Of a stretch of DNA of 64,000 nucleotides, positions 49,101-61,126 are shown piece by piece. Both the position numbers and the translations under genes were made by a program. Position 1 is the first letter of the stretch. Each line of letters starts with the position of its first letter. This stretch comes from Paralvinella palmiformis (lineage: Eukaryota > Annelida > Polychaeta > Terebellida > Alvinellidae), in NCBI GenBank assembly GCA_025642065.1, contig JAODUP010000311.1, positions 326,001 to 390,000 of the forward strand, written 5' to 3'. The notes beneath the pieces were generated by a model. It did no database searches and was not told the DNA's origin. It saw nothing but the letters and a program-made list of their open reading frames with translations.

Positions 49101-52100
49101 ATATTTCTGAACTTGCACCCACCATCTAGTTTGAATCAAGGGAGCTAAAGTTATCAGATAGAAAATGGCTAATGGACAGCACAAGGCTGACGCGTTCCAC
49201 TGGTAAAATGGCGTTTTCACCAATGAGTGATACTCGGAACACTCCTAGCATTGCTTTGATAATAAGTCTTGTTCACAGTCAACAGCAAGTGTGTATTTTG
49301 TGAGATATTAATATTAGTGGCTGAGGGTTAAATCATATGATTAACAAAGATACCATAAATGAACATAGATTGCCTGCTCAAAATGGCAGTCAAAACTAGC
49401 GTGTTTACAAAATGTCACCAACAAAGGCCAGTGGAAAGGTCATTATTTCTGTGTTTATTATATGATAATATAGCAAGCCTAATGAATGACTGATTGTCCA
49501 ACCAGTGTTTATTACACGATCTCTACTACTGATCATAAAAGACACTGATTTAAATATACTATTTATTAAGGGAACAGCTAACTGTTACCATGAGACAACA
49601 TGTATCATCTTGTATCAATTTAATAGTAAAGTGTATTATAGGTGACAATAACAACAACAGTTGTGGCAAGATACAATTAAGTATTCAAGTAACCCTACAC
49701 ACACATTTTCTTTTAATTATGTAAACACAAATTGGGGGACTACAAAATATAAAGTATGTCATCACTCTATATTATAGATATTTAATCATTTTTTCTCAGT
49801 AATAATACAATAAACTGCCCATATTAAACACGAGCCATATTTGATCAGTCACATTCAACAAGGATCAGAATCCATGTGATTCATTGGCTGCCAAATTCCA
49901 AATTTTATTGGGGTTTTATTAATGTTGAATTTATAATATATATATATATATATATATGTATGTTTATATTGCACTAGAACCAGATAACCCTGTTCTGGGG
50001 TGTTGTACAATATTCTTATCCCTGACTCGGACCTGTTTCCACCCGACACACGTCTCAGTTCCCAAGGAAACATACAACATCTGCTGCCATTAAAGGCCCA
50101 AAGTGTTACTCAAACACATAGTTATCACGTCCTGTCAGGTTCTCATTTTATGGATCAGTGAACCAGTCACAACATAACCACATTGCAGCTCTGGTCACAC
50201 CTGGGACATGTGGAAGATAGAAATATGAGTCAGATTTGAACCCACAACCTGGAGGTTTGCAGCACACTGCTCTTAACCATCAGATTGTGCTGTTTCGCTA
50301 ACAGCTAATTATAACATTCTTAGTGGCACCTACATAATTGTTTTAGTGTATTTCCTCTTAGTTTTAAATACATATTTAATATGTTTGCATGAATCTATCC
50401 AGTAGTGTATTTAGATAAATAAATGGTGATAGAATTTTTTTTTTCAATGCCGTCCCATGGAATAAGTCTGTTGTCTAGTTTTGTGTCAGAAGTAACTGCA
50501 CATACAGTGATAATGACAATTATTTGACTGGTGTCTTAATCATCCAACTGAAATCATCTTGGAAACGTCCTTAAATTTAACAAAATCTGGAAATGTACTG
50601 GAAAATATATTGCCTGTGAAAAAATCCAATTAGAACAAAAAAAGCCTGTGTATAAATATCATGCCTTAGAATGTAGAAGAAAAAGAGTACTGATACATAG
50701 TATTGATATTCCATGTTAGTTAAAATTTAAATAAAAGTGGGTTGATCAGACAGCTAGAAGGGGTGAGGAGGCTGTACCATAAAATTACAATTGTCAATAG
50801 TTGATCATACATTGAATAATTATGAAATGCTTTTTCACACATATCTTGATATATTACCTTTAAATCTTGTATAGTTTGTCCTGGAAAATGGTAATTTTGT
50901 CCTGGAAAATAAATTTCCTTGGCTGTGGAAACCATGTATCTTTTTAGAATTGCACTTCATTATCAGCACCCTCAGCCATATGTCCAAGGTGTGACTAGAG
51001 CTGAAGCAAAGACACCCACCTCACTCACCCAATTAGTTATTAATTGCCCAATTTGTTATTAATTACAGTATACTGGTATATACTGTACTTGCATCGTTTT
51101 CATTTTTAGTTTGAACATGTGACACCACCTGTTTTGTTACCAGTTAGGAAAAGGCGGCACTGTTTGACTAAAGTTAATTTTTTAATTGATTATATTTCAG
51201 TGCATAAGAATGCTGCATCAAAAATGGTGAAACCTCCACTGGAGAGAGTACTAGGAGGAGAACAGTATCTGTCTACTGCCGTCTTATCACCTTACTACTA
51301 TTTTCTAGGTTAGTAATATTTACCTTCATCTATCATGACTTACAAATAAAAACATGATCAGCTGATTTGATTAATTGTATGCTTATCAAAATATTAGCAT
51401 GCCTGAATTTATGCTCTCAGCAGTTGTTAGCAAATTAGCCATTGGTGACAAAATATGTCATTGTTCTGAATCTTTCTGACTCTGAGACTTATTAATGGTA
51501 TGTAGCTTTCAGTTCATTTCATTATCTTTAGTCCACACTCAGTTATACATGTAGTATAGGTAAATATGTCCAGAATATACAATCTGCATATATACATTTC
51601 ACAAAATTATTCTGTTAATTATTAATATTTGACTGTTTGCATAATCTGGAAGTGAATCTTAAACTGCTGCTTAGTACATCCTCTTTCATTGTTTATAATA
51701 TAGTTCATAGAAATACAAAAATCTCAACATAAATCTATATACCATATGAGCCACCAATGATTTCTTGTTTTCTTTTCCTATCTAACATTTACTGATATAG
51801 TTTAATATATGATTTGGATGTTTGAGAGGCAGGTGTCTGCAGACTAATAATAGTCTTAATATTGCAAAAACACAAGGAAAATAGTTTTAAAAATTTTTTT
51901 AAAACACTTTCAGTGAGAAAATAATTTAAACACATGCATGCAAATTAAAAATTTGTTGCTATCCATTTGACATCATTTGTGGGGGGTTCTTCATATCTCT
52001 GATATTATGATTGGATAAGTTTCTAATGATAGACATTTACAGATGTTTTATAAAATCTATATAATAATAATAATAATGGCTGAAACTGCAGTTTTTAATC

Positions 52101-55100
52101 TGGCTGGCAATCTCAAATGAGGGAGACACATATGGTCTGTAATTTATAACTTCCCCACAGAGACTAATTCTAAATAAATTTAGAATATATGGCCTATTCG
52201 GTGAAGAAAACTTTTGCCAGTTGCCTGGCTGGATGGCAAACTGCTCCTACTATAGTGCCACAGCCGAGGCACGAACCTTGCAACCTCCTGCATAGAATGA
52301 CCATAGCCATAGGTAAATAGTCTCACCCCCTACCCATGAGGCCAAAGAGGCTATGTTTGAATGATTAAGTGATTTAATATTTAGCTACCCAACTACTCCT
52401 GTTGGAAGATTGGCATTTTATTTCACCATCTGCCCACCTCAGTTAATCTCACACAAATAAAATCTGATGGAAATTATCACAATGTGCAGGTAGATGTATC
52501 ATCGTGGAGAAGCTGCTTGTTGTTTATGTCTGTGTGCACTGAGATGGACTAGAGTTACGGACATCAGCTAAAAATGTTATTTCACACCAGTAGCTGGTAA
52601 ACCAATAGCTGGTAAAACATTCATATATAACTTGAAACCGAGTGCTAAAATAATAATATAGCAGATAAGTAGAAAACACATATAACGTTTACTTGTTAGA
52701 AAAATGGCAAGTCATATGCTGTTATTGTTTGTTTTATTTAAAGTTTGTGCATCTTCCTCCTAACTATATCACATATATTGATTTGTTATTCTTCATATTG
52801 CCTGTGATTTTATTTCAGATTTTGAGTGTGTTCTCGATGAAAATCGTCAGACAATCCACAAAACAATCACTAATTATGGAGTAAAGGACACCTGGCAAAG
52901 GTAGGATTGTCTGTTATTGATGAGAAACATTCCTTGGTTAATATTTTAAATGCAGTTTTATTCCCCTTACTCCAGCATTCCCATAAAGATGAACATTCTT
53001 TTGCTACACTGTTTTAATTCTAGTGATGTGACACTAGTATATTATGAACTTCTACTGTCTGACATAGTTAACATGGAAGAGCATACTGTTTTCAGTCACC
53101 AGTTAAAGGCATACACATAATTAATTTAAATCACAACATATACATATTCATCGTTGAATCTGCCGGTAAACATAACAATGGCCTGCAATCACACTGTATA
53201 ATTATATATATATATATATATATGTTTTTACCAGACATGGGGAAATTACTAGAAGAGATTATCAATTACAAATATAATTATTTCAAATTCTTCAGTTACA
53301 ATTTTTATTATAGTTTGAAATATGAATATTACAGTGATAATTATTTTCAGTTACATCTGCTATAATGCACATAAGAAAACCTTTCCCCCAATTTGAATCT
53401 TTATTCAATTAAATCATAAAAAACTGTGAAATTCAGCATAGGTAATCTAATTGATTTCTGTATGTCATTATTAATTTTAATAACTAACCAACTTTCAAAG
53501 ATGTTGTCTGACAGTTCAACTTTTTTTGGGTCAAGTATCTTGCATCCAACACTAAGCAATCTTTTCACTGGTGATGATGAACCTGCAGTGTTCAGATATT
53601 CTTCAACAAGGCATACCAAAACTGAGTACTTGGTTTGTTTTTCTTCCAATACTAAAGTGGGTCACAATCCTTTACAAGGTGGAAGTTTCTAAGTTTGTCC
53701 TCTGTAGTATTAATATTCTTAGATCATGAAGCAGTTTTCACAGTTGAAACATTTTTTCAAGATCCATGCTCACTTTGTTTAGATATACACTCCTGAAGTT
53801 TGAATCCAGGGTCCTGTACTGCAGCAAATACAAATGTTTTTCTAGTCATATATCAGGTGTAGCTTTGAGCTGACATAAAACAACAACACTTGCAGATACA
53901 AGATTTTGTGCTTATATAAAGTCTGCTTCTTCCTCAAATAGAGAGAAAATTTCCATCCTATCATTGAGGAAGTTATGATGATGAGAATGATGAGTGGTGA
54001 CCTTTGCAGTATCAGGCTGGTCCAATTTATCAGCTGCATAATAAACACCGATTTCCATCATATAGGTGTAGTTGTCTGTTCCCTATTTTCTCCTTCCAAT
54101 AGATCAGTGCTATGTATTGTGACACTGATGAACATACAGAAGTTGAGAAATTGGGAACAAAATTGGATAAAGCATTCCATCATCAAAAGTTTGGAGCTTA
54201 TCAGAATAACACAGTGGAGGATATCCCTATATCTGTTTAACAATGACATTTATTTTATATTTATCATCACATATTGAGACAATTGTGCAACTTGCAAACA
54301 TTTTGAAAGGATAAAGCTGTTAGATCCAGATATGGGATAAATTTTGTCAATTCCAATTCCACTCAATTCCATTTGGTCAATTCCACATCAAATTTGTCAA
54401 TTCCAAATTTATCAATTCCAATTCCGTTTTTTACCAGTTAAAAGTGTATTTTGTAATCATCAAAGATGTGTTTATATTCCACTGTCCAGTAGGAGCCTTG
54501 AAAGGAATGTTTTTGCTTAGTTCCGCCCAGCAGGGGTCAGATGCTGTGTTTACTTTCATAACCCTGCTGGGTACTAAACCACTTACTTATGGTAAGTTCA
54601 TAAAATATCTCAAAAGGTTATTAAAACAGCTAGGTCTGGGGACAGGCTATAGTAGTTACAGCATATGTGTGTGTGTTTTAGCTGTGTTTGTGCGTAAGGA
54701 ACCAAAGTTCTGGATCAATTTGGTTCCATTATGTTAGTAACACCACATGTAAAGGTGGTAAAAATAGTAAATTAATTTGTGGATTAAATGTTTTGTAGAA
54801 AACTTCAATTCCAATTCAAAATTTCTCAATTCCAATACAAAATTTCTCAATTCCAATACAAAATTTCTCAATTCCAATTCCTTTTAAAAAAATAATCTAT
54901 TCCAATTCCGGAATTGAATTGACCCCATGTCTGGTTAGATCCCATCCATCTACATCTGTGTAGGTTTATTATTAATCTAGAACTGGATAATCTTAATAGG
55001 ATTAGATTTTAGATATCCACTTTTCAGAGGACATCTCAAACATAATTTCAAAGTACACAGATAATTTTTTATTTATATCCATTAAGATCCCAGTATTCAG

Positions 55101-57837
55101 ATGAATTGGGTATATCAGGGGATAGTAGTCTATGATATTCTCTAATGATATTACATTGTGGCGTATTCTATTATTTCAATGATCAGAGAATAGTTCAATC
55201 AACAAAATGACATAATTGATCATATGTTTGCAGTTACATTTATATTGAGAGAAAGTAGTGAATTACAAATACTGAGGACTATAATTCTAATATAAATTAT
55301 CCCTTGTTTTTTACAGGGTAGCCATACTGCTGCAAACACAACAGAAGTACTGTTTAAACTCCGAATATTTAGACGGGTTCAATCAAGTTAAGCTTCATCA
55401 TCTGAAATTACTCGGATATAAGGTAGTGGAGGTGAGTATCATTTGACAAAGATGTGCCTCCATGTTGTTATATACTATATCAGGCGTTTTTTTACTGTTG
55501 TCAGAATTATATTTGAAGGTAATTTATCCCTAAGGCCAGTGTTTTTTTAATACTTGTTTTACGGGAAATTTCCCTTCCAAAAATTAGGGTTGGTCAGGAC
55601 AGAAATAAAATAAATCACTGAAAACATAGGATTGGGCAAAAATAATTGACACAAAGTTCTAGATTCTGAAAGATTTGCAAGATTCGGTACCCAACCATTT
55701 ACAAATGCCCCATGACACATATTCTGGATTACTCTGGTTTTATGTATTATGTTTAAAATGATATTCAAATTCAGTTTGACAATGATATCCACCGTCATGT
55801 CTTCCTCGACAATTGTCTGGCCAACAACCATGTTTTCTATAACATATTCTTCCTTTAGTTGGGATTTCACAATCTTTTCAATAGTTTAAATTTTTTGAGA
55901 CTTTATAATTTTCTTTTGATCGTAAATCATCAGCAAAAAGTAAACAAAAGACATGTCACTGTCAGCCTAATTGAAGATGGTGACAGATCAGTTCCATTTC
56001 GAAATTATTTCAGGTTTTTCTGCAGTAAATCAGTCTTCAAGTGTAGAAATCTTGTAAATTTAAACTAATTATAACTTCCCACTCATCAAGAAACACATGT
56101 AAATGGTTCGAACTTTGTGGAGATCTACTTAAAATCGCCATTGAAAATATCACCGTGATAAGGCTACTGTACACATTTTTTATCACACTAGCCTTATCAC
56201 GGTGATATTTTCTATTGTGATTTTCAGTAGATCTCCACAAAGTTCAAACTATTTATGCGTTTCTCAGTGAGGGGGGGCTTTTATTAGTATAAATTTACAA
56301 GATTTCTAGGCTAGAAGACTGATTTACTGTAGAAATAACTGAAATACTGTCACCATTTTGGATTAGGCTGTGTGGTAGCTTAATTCGCTTCCGGTGTTCA
56401 GGCGGATTGGTGTGAAAATAATAATAAAAAGAATAAAAGTCGATTTTATTTCCTGGCGGCAGTTTTCACCTGTGATTGCCGGGTTTGTAAAACAAGTATT
56501 CAAAAAACAATGGCCTAACAAGTTTTCATTCATCAGAACATAGTCCTCTTTACCCTACTATGACAATATTCTCCATGGATAAGATCCTCATGGCATAAGG
56601 TATATAATGGTGATAAATTTGTCTAAATAAATGGTTAGTTAACTTTATCATTGTTATTATCTCCAGGTAATAATCACATACATTCATTGGCCTGATGCGT
56701 ACTCCCATGAATTTTGAGCAGTTATGGAAATACAATGACAGGCTCATAACTAGTAATACCCAAGTATCAAAAATAGACATGAAATAAAACAGACAAAATT
56801 GTTTCAAATGCTTCAACAGAGGTCCCATTTAGGGTTCTAATATATGTGTGCTGCTTGTGTCCGTGGAATGTTTCATCTGATTTCAATAATGAATTGCCCC
56901 TTGACCAGAGCTGAAATTAATCAAAACTCTCACCCAGTCATTCAGACAGTCAGTGGCATAGCATACAGGATAAAGAGACGTTGACATTGTGAATAAAGAT
57001 CACCTGTAAATTTGTTCTCACTCGGGTAACAAAAATGGTTGATTGCACTTTATGTTACATACAGCGTATAATAAATAGTTAAGTATGTTTATCTTCTACT
57101 TGTAAACGTGGCTGAAGTTCAAATTCCAAAGCATCAATTTAAAGTTAAATTTTATTTAAATCATAACTGCTTTCTGATGGTGAAGTGGTTAGAACACTGT
57201 GTTGCAAACCTCCAGGTTGTGGGTTCCAATCCGGCTCACACCTGTGTTTGTGAGATTTATGTCCCTAGACAAATCAAAAGTATTAGTAGCATTTTCCACA
57301 TTTGCATTGGGCTAGTTCTTTCTATTGCCACTTTTTTCAAAGTTCTAACTTTTTACAGAGGCAATGTGTATGATTTTTTTTCATATTAAATACAATTGTC
57401 ACAAAAATATGTTCAAAGCATATCATGAAACGTATACTTATGAATATATTTATATGGGACAGATATTGGCCAAGTGATATCATCCCAAAGAGGATATTAT
57501 TCCCGAGGTATTTGATCATAGGCCTAAATAGTTAAGAGTATACACAATCGTATCTGTGTCATCCCACTTCTAACAATTGACATTTACCAGTCATATGTTC
57601 GAGTGTCTGTTTTGTGTACTGTCTATGGTAGCACATACTGTTGTTTATATTACTATGTATTTAGAGTGTATGCAATTACATGTATGTAAATGCTTTGATT
57701 ATGAATGCTATGTAAATAGGACATATATATTTATCTCAGGTTTGTATTTCCAGATTCCTTACTACGAGTGGAACAATATAAAAATAGAAGATTTTGATGG
57801 ACAGTGCGATTATCTGTACAACAAAATATTTGTATAA
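46112..57837 (+). CDS. FAST kinase domain-containing protein, copy 1
   Basis: FASTKD proteins act in mitochondrial RNA processing and stability (family knowledge). Exons: 46112-48281 (acceptor at 46105), 48732-48848, 51201-51308, 52819-52900, 55317-55431, 57754-57837 (stop TAA), all in frame, 891 residues. The first coding exon alone encodes 723 residues. The N-terminus (MAGLLGRCGAMLILLKKLHW) lacks acidic residues and has R/K, as expected of a mitochondrial presequence. The middle is helical-repeat-like with FAST-type leucine-rich segments. The C-terminus (about 798-891) is a RAP domain: DFECVLDE, VAILLQTQQKYCLN, KLLGYKVVEIPYYEW. I cannot tell which vertebrate FASTKD it matches. It is convergent with a paralogue at 60357. 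Confidence 0.9.
49936..50295 (-). mobile_element. SINE-D long copy with (TA)n at its 3' end
   Basis: On the minus strand the element starts near 50295 with a tRNA-like head (gatggttaagagcagtgtgc, aacctccaggttgtgggttc) and continues through about 330 bases to a (TA)n tract at 49936-49958. The 3' part matches 2695-2905, which also abuts a short TA tract. This is the longest copy of the family here. Confidence 0.72.
52071..52352 (-). mobile_element. SINE-C copy 2
   Basis: Reverse complement matches 62330-62596 along its length (shared ctgtggcactatagtagga, atttatttagaattagt, cagaccatatg, ttcagccatt), with an ATT-type tail (52062-52077 on the plus strand). The B box is decayed (ggttcgtgcct). It lies in a FASTKD intron. 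Confidence 0.82.
53232..54250 (-). mobile_element. Degenerate hAT element with transposase C-terminus
   Basis: A terminus-like CAGACATGGGG starts at 53232. On the minus strand 53401-53649 encodes EYLNTAGSSSPVKRLLSVG and then ILDPKKVELSDNIFESWLVI, matching the hAT dimerisation region (Y-L-x-x-x-A-S-S-x-P-V-E-R-L-F-S-x-G and R-x-x-L-S-D-x-x-F-E). Further minus-strand open stretches to about 54250 may be more of the same gene, with breaks. The right terminus is not found. Confidence 0.65.
54327..54933. mobile_element. Non-autonomous hAT-like element with 8-bp target duplication
   Basis: The element starts CAGATATGGG and ends CCCATGTCTG. It is flanked by a perfect 8-bp direct repeat GTTAGATC (54319-54326 and 54934-54941). 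Subterminal regions are rich in caattcc words. Termini beginning CAG, inverted, with 8-bp duplications are characteristic of hAT elements. The interior encodes a tyrosine-recombinase-like fragment on the plus strand. A similar right end occurs at 34155-34171. Confidence 0.82.
54470..54670 (+). pseudogene. Tyrosine recombinase fragment inside hAT-like element
   Basis: The plus-strand frame reads CPVGALKGMFLLSS, then LLGTKPLTYGKFIKYLKRLL and LGLGTGYSSYS. This resembles the C-terminal half of eukaryotic tyrosine recombinases just before the conserved H-S-F-R-R motif (CPV-AL...PLTY..F...LK..L...G......HS). The frame loses similarity exactly where the catalytic HxxR would follow, so it is a broken piece, not an active enzyme. 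Confidence 0.55.
55534..56515. mobile_element. Foldback MITE, PIF/Harbinger-like
   Basis: Terminal inverted repeats of about 30 bp (ggccagtgttttttt at left, aaaaaacaatggcc at right) are flanked by TAA on both sides (55531-55533 and 56516-56518). A 3-bp TWA duplication is typical of PIF/Harbinger. Inside is a long inverted repeat, 55963-56166 against 56190-56370, with a 23-base loop. The left side has about 400 extra bases (55565-55962) with no counterpart at right. A 103-codon minus-strand frame in that part has no recognisable domain. Confidence 0.8.
57170..57300 (+). mobile_element. SINE-D copy
   Basis: tRNA-like head gtggttagaacactgtgttg, the diagnostic caaacctccaggttgtgggt and a B-box-like ggttccaatcc. 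Related heads occur at 59098 (plus), 50225-50290 (minus) and 5855-5935 (plus). It lies in the last FASTKD intron. Confidence 0.75.
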
Positions 57838-60356
57838 CTACATTATTATCATTGCTTTATGTCTGATAGACGACCTCTGTATATGACCCTATCAGTTTAG
57901 TTACAACTTTATAAAATATAGTTTCTTCCTGTAGATTATTTATTTTAAATATTTTCGAGATGATTTAGTTCATTTTGTTTCCCGTTTGTGATAAATATGC
58001 TTATTTAAAGCACAAGTTATTGTCGTGAAGAGTAGAAGTAATTACCTCTTTTGAGGCAATCAGTTATGTAATCCTGATCTGGAAGCTTGTGGTAACCCAC
58101 TAGCCTCTGCATTTACCATAGTCCACCCCACGAATTTGTTCGCTGATTTTGGCAGAGTACTGCATTACAAATATTATATTACTTCATCTTGGCCCCCACT
58201 TTTTGTGTCAGTCTCCCATATTTTGATAATTACAGAACATCACTAATTTTGTAATCATTTAAAAATATTCCCTCAAATGTTGTGTCAAAGAAAAAAGAAT
58301 TAGTAAATACCTTCCTTCTTAATTTAAATCTTATGCCTCCTGGTGGTGAGTGGACAAAACATATTCCATAGGGTTCCATCAGTATATTATTAGTGTCAGT
58401 AAAGCCACATTATTTTATGGTTGGTGCTACTTCAAACTCTGACCTCAGGGCTGCTTGATTCATGACAAGTTCTTTCAGATACTGACGAACTCCACAATGA
58501 AGATTAACCAAAGTATACAACAGGTTCTAGTATTAATTGTCCGATTTATTAAAAGATATTATGATTGTACCATCTGTTATGAGCTTGTAATGATAGTTGT
58601 TGATACTCAATAATAAATGTTTTATAATATCCAGGTGTACTGTGATAATTTTATTATAGTACTAGGCACAACTTTTTGAATTTATACATTTAGTTGACTG
58701 CTTCACTTATTTGCTGCCTGACATTATTATATTGGTGATGCTAGTTTTCTGGAGAGTAAAGATACATTTACATGTTTTTAAATTAACATGGTTAAAACTT
58801 CACATTCTTCAAAATGCTCAAGTCTGTTTCCAATACGAGTGTATCTGGACAGCTTTCAACAAGCATTTCATTACTAACCAACTAGGTAGTAGCTCTATTT
58901 TAACTATGATGCATATAATTATTATATGCATTTGATTGTTGTTTTCCTTAAGTTGGCAATGTCGGAAAACAGGACATCAAATAGACTTTGTTTTTCTCTT
59001 GTGTTTAAGTTGACGTGAATTACATATATTTCAAAACCTGCCAGCACAATAACAAGCCATGACGTTCACTTGTTTAAGCAGCCTCTTTGTAAGACACTCC
59101 AAAAGCATAATGGTTAGAACACTATGCTGTAAACCTCCAGGTAAGAGTTTGAATCAATTCTAGGTACCTGTGTCTGTGGGCTCTTTCCTATGGGAGTTGC
59201 CCCTGGCCATACGTCTCAAGTATGCCCACTGCCAAGGCTGAAACAAGCCATTCTCACGTGGGTTCTCTATAACCATTCAGCTACATACTTAGATTTTTTT
59301 TAGTTACATAATCATACACTCTAGGTATAATATAAATACCATCTAGCAAAATAAATTTGGTATTCAGCAAGATTTCCATTGAATCGTATTACTTGAAAAG
59401 TCTTTCACAAATAAAATATTCCACATCCATATTTTACAAGATCTTTGTACTTAACAAAACCCATAACATCTTTTGCACACACACGCACAACTGTGTACAT
59501 GTACTTTCTGTATATATATACATACCCACATGCAAACAACTCAAACTACTTGGGGCATTCAAATAAACTGGCTGATAAAGCTTGACATACAAAGAATTAT
59601 TTTATTAATTTAGCATCAAGCCACTTGCCTTGTGAACTCAAAACACACTTAAATCCCCCGAATACTATCTATTTCATGAATACTAGTGATGCTCAAATTT
59701 AATTTAAGATTCAATTTTCTTTTAAACCAAACATTCTCAAGTACTGTTTTTCACATTGAGTAATTTTCTTTACATGAAATATATTAACTGCCAATTAACA
59801 CACAGAAATCACACAATGACAGAATAGTTTTACAAGCAAACTAACCAGATATTTTTTTTATAGTTTTATCACCTTCAGAGAATTCTATTATTACACAATA
59901 TTAAAACATACCTGAACTTGTAATACTACATGAACAGAAAGAAATCTTGTTACTGTTTATGGCTAATTAAACAGTCTATCTGTATTAATGTTGAGCATAC
60001 TCTTAGCAGCTGACCATGCAGTATCTAGCCAACATACACAACATATTTAGCCTGTTTGAAGAAGTTACAGTTAGTACACTGTATTGAAATCAATAACAAT
60101 TTTTTTTTATATAAACATAAGACATTAAGCCATTGCTATTATATTCTGAACATCACAAAATGTAGCCCTCCAGCACAGTATCAAAATGATCCATTACAAA
60201 TCATTAGATAGTGGATTCTACATATGGTTGCTTGATCATTTGTCCAATCTGCCCTTATCATCAACTACCTCTGGACTATGGCTGAAGTTTCAATTGATGC
60301 AAGCAGTTCTTGCAAAAAATAAATACTGATATTTTTGGAAAATCACCTAAGCCTGA
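57838..60356. other. Convergent 3' UTRs of the FASTKD pair
   Basis: The 2.5-kb gap between the two stops. A plus-strand AATAAA lies at 58612-58617 (3' UTR about 780 bases for copy 1). A minus-strand AATAAA at 59606-59601 could end copy 2. SINE-D sits at 59098-59290 between them. No other gene is seen. Confidence 0.5.
59098..59290 (+). mobile_element. SINE-D copy between the FASTKD genes
   Basis: Contains atggttagaacactatgctg and taaacctccagg, then the family body with ggccatacgtctcaagtatg and ccaaggctgaaac. It lies between the convergent 3' ends of the two FASTKD genes. Confidence 0.72.
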
Positions 60357-61126
60357 TCATTTGAAGATTTTGTCATGTATGTAGTCACACTGGGCATCAA
60401 AGTCTGCCAAACCCATGGAATTCCACTCAAAGTGGGGGATCTGTGGAGATAAACAGAACTATGTGAATGATTAATCTAATAATGAATTGGATCATTTCTG
60501 AAACTTCATTTTAAGTTGGCACTCACCCAGAAACTAAAACACTGTAACTCAAATGGAAGATAGTGATTAGTAAAGTCTGTGTAAACCAAATAGAAAGTAT
60601 TTGGAAAATCTAACACCACACAACTGTGCTAATTATCATAGAGAGAATAAGACACATGACTAAACACAACACAAACCACAACTGTCTTGTACCCAAGGAT
60701 CTCTAAATGACGCAACTGTATTTGAATGGCTCCGGCAAGACGTCTGGAGTGCAGACAGTACAGCGAGGGATCCAGTAATAAAATGGCTACCCTGAATAAA
60801 TATATGTAAAAACTGCAGCATTTAAGGCAACAGAAAAATGGACATAAATGTAGAATGGAATAAAGCAGGTATGCTGCATTCTAAAAAACATAAATATATA
60901 GGTAAGTGAATATCAGTGAGTAAAATATATCCCACTTAATGATACTTAACTGAAATATACCTAGAAACATGTTTGTGTATCATTAGCTTTAGACACTTTT
61001 AGAAATTTTTAAATGCCAAACTAATCTGGTTATACCAATTATTTACTAACCGTTGCCATGTGCTTTTAATTTGACGTAAATGTACAGGAACAGGACAACC
61101 TTTCTCATCAAGAATGCATTCAAAAT
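60357..61126 (-). CDS. FAST kinase domain-containing protein, copy 2, C-terminal part
   Basis: Three minus-strand exons are visible in coding order: 61126-61051, 60791-60677, 60440-60357 (stop TGA). They encode the RAP domain: FECILDEKGCPV, VAILLLDPSLYCLHS, LRHLEILGYKTVV, IPHFEWNSMGLADFDAQCDY. Exon sizes (76, 115, 84 bases) and intron phases match copy 1 (82, 115, 84), and the last exon agrees at 15 of 27 residues. The upstream exons (the SPYYYFL region and the large first coding exon) are not found before 64000 and presumably lie beyond the window. The level of divergence suggests an old duplication. Confidence 0.85.

Larger units (their letters stand above)
48282..57753 (+). other. FASTKD copy 1 introns
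   Basis: The five introns measure 0.45, 2.35, 1.5, 2.4 and 2.3 kb. They carry most of the mobile-element load of the window: SINE-D (49936-50295), SINE-C (52071-52352), hAT remnants (53232-54250), a 607-bp element (54327-54933) and a foldback MITE (55534-56515). No nested gene is seen. Confidence 0.7.
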
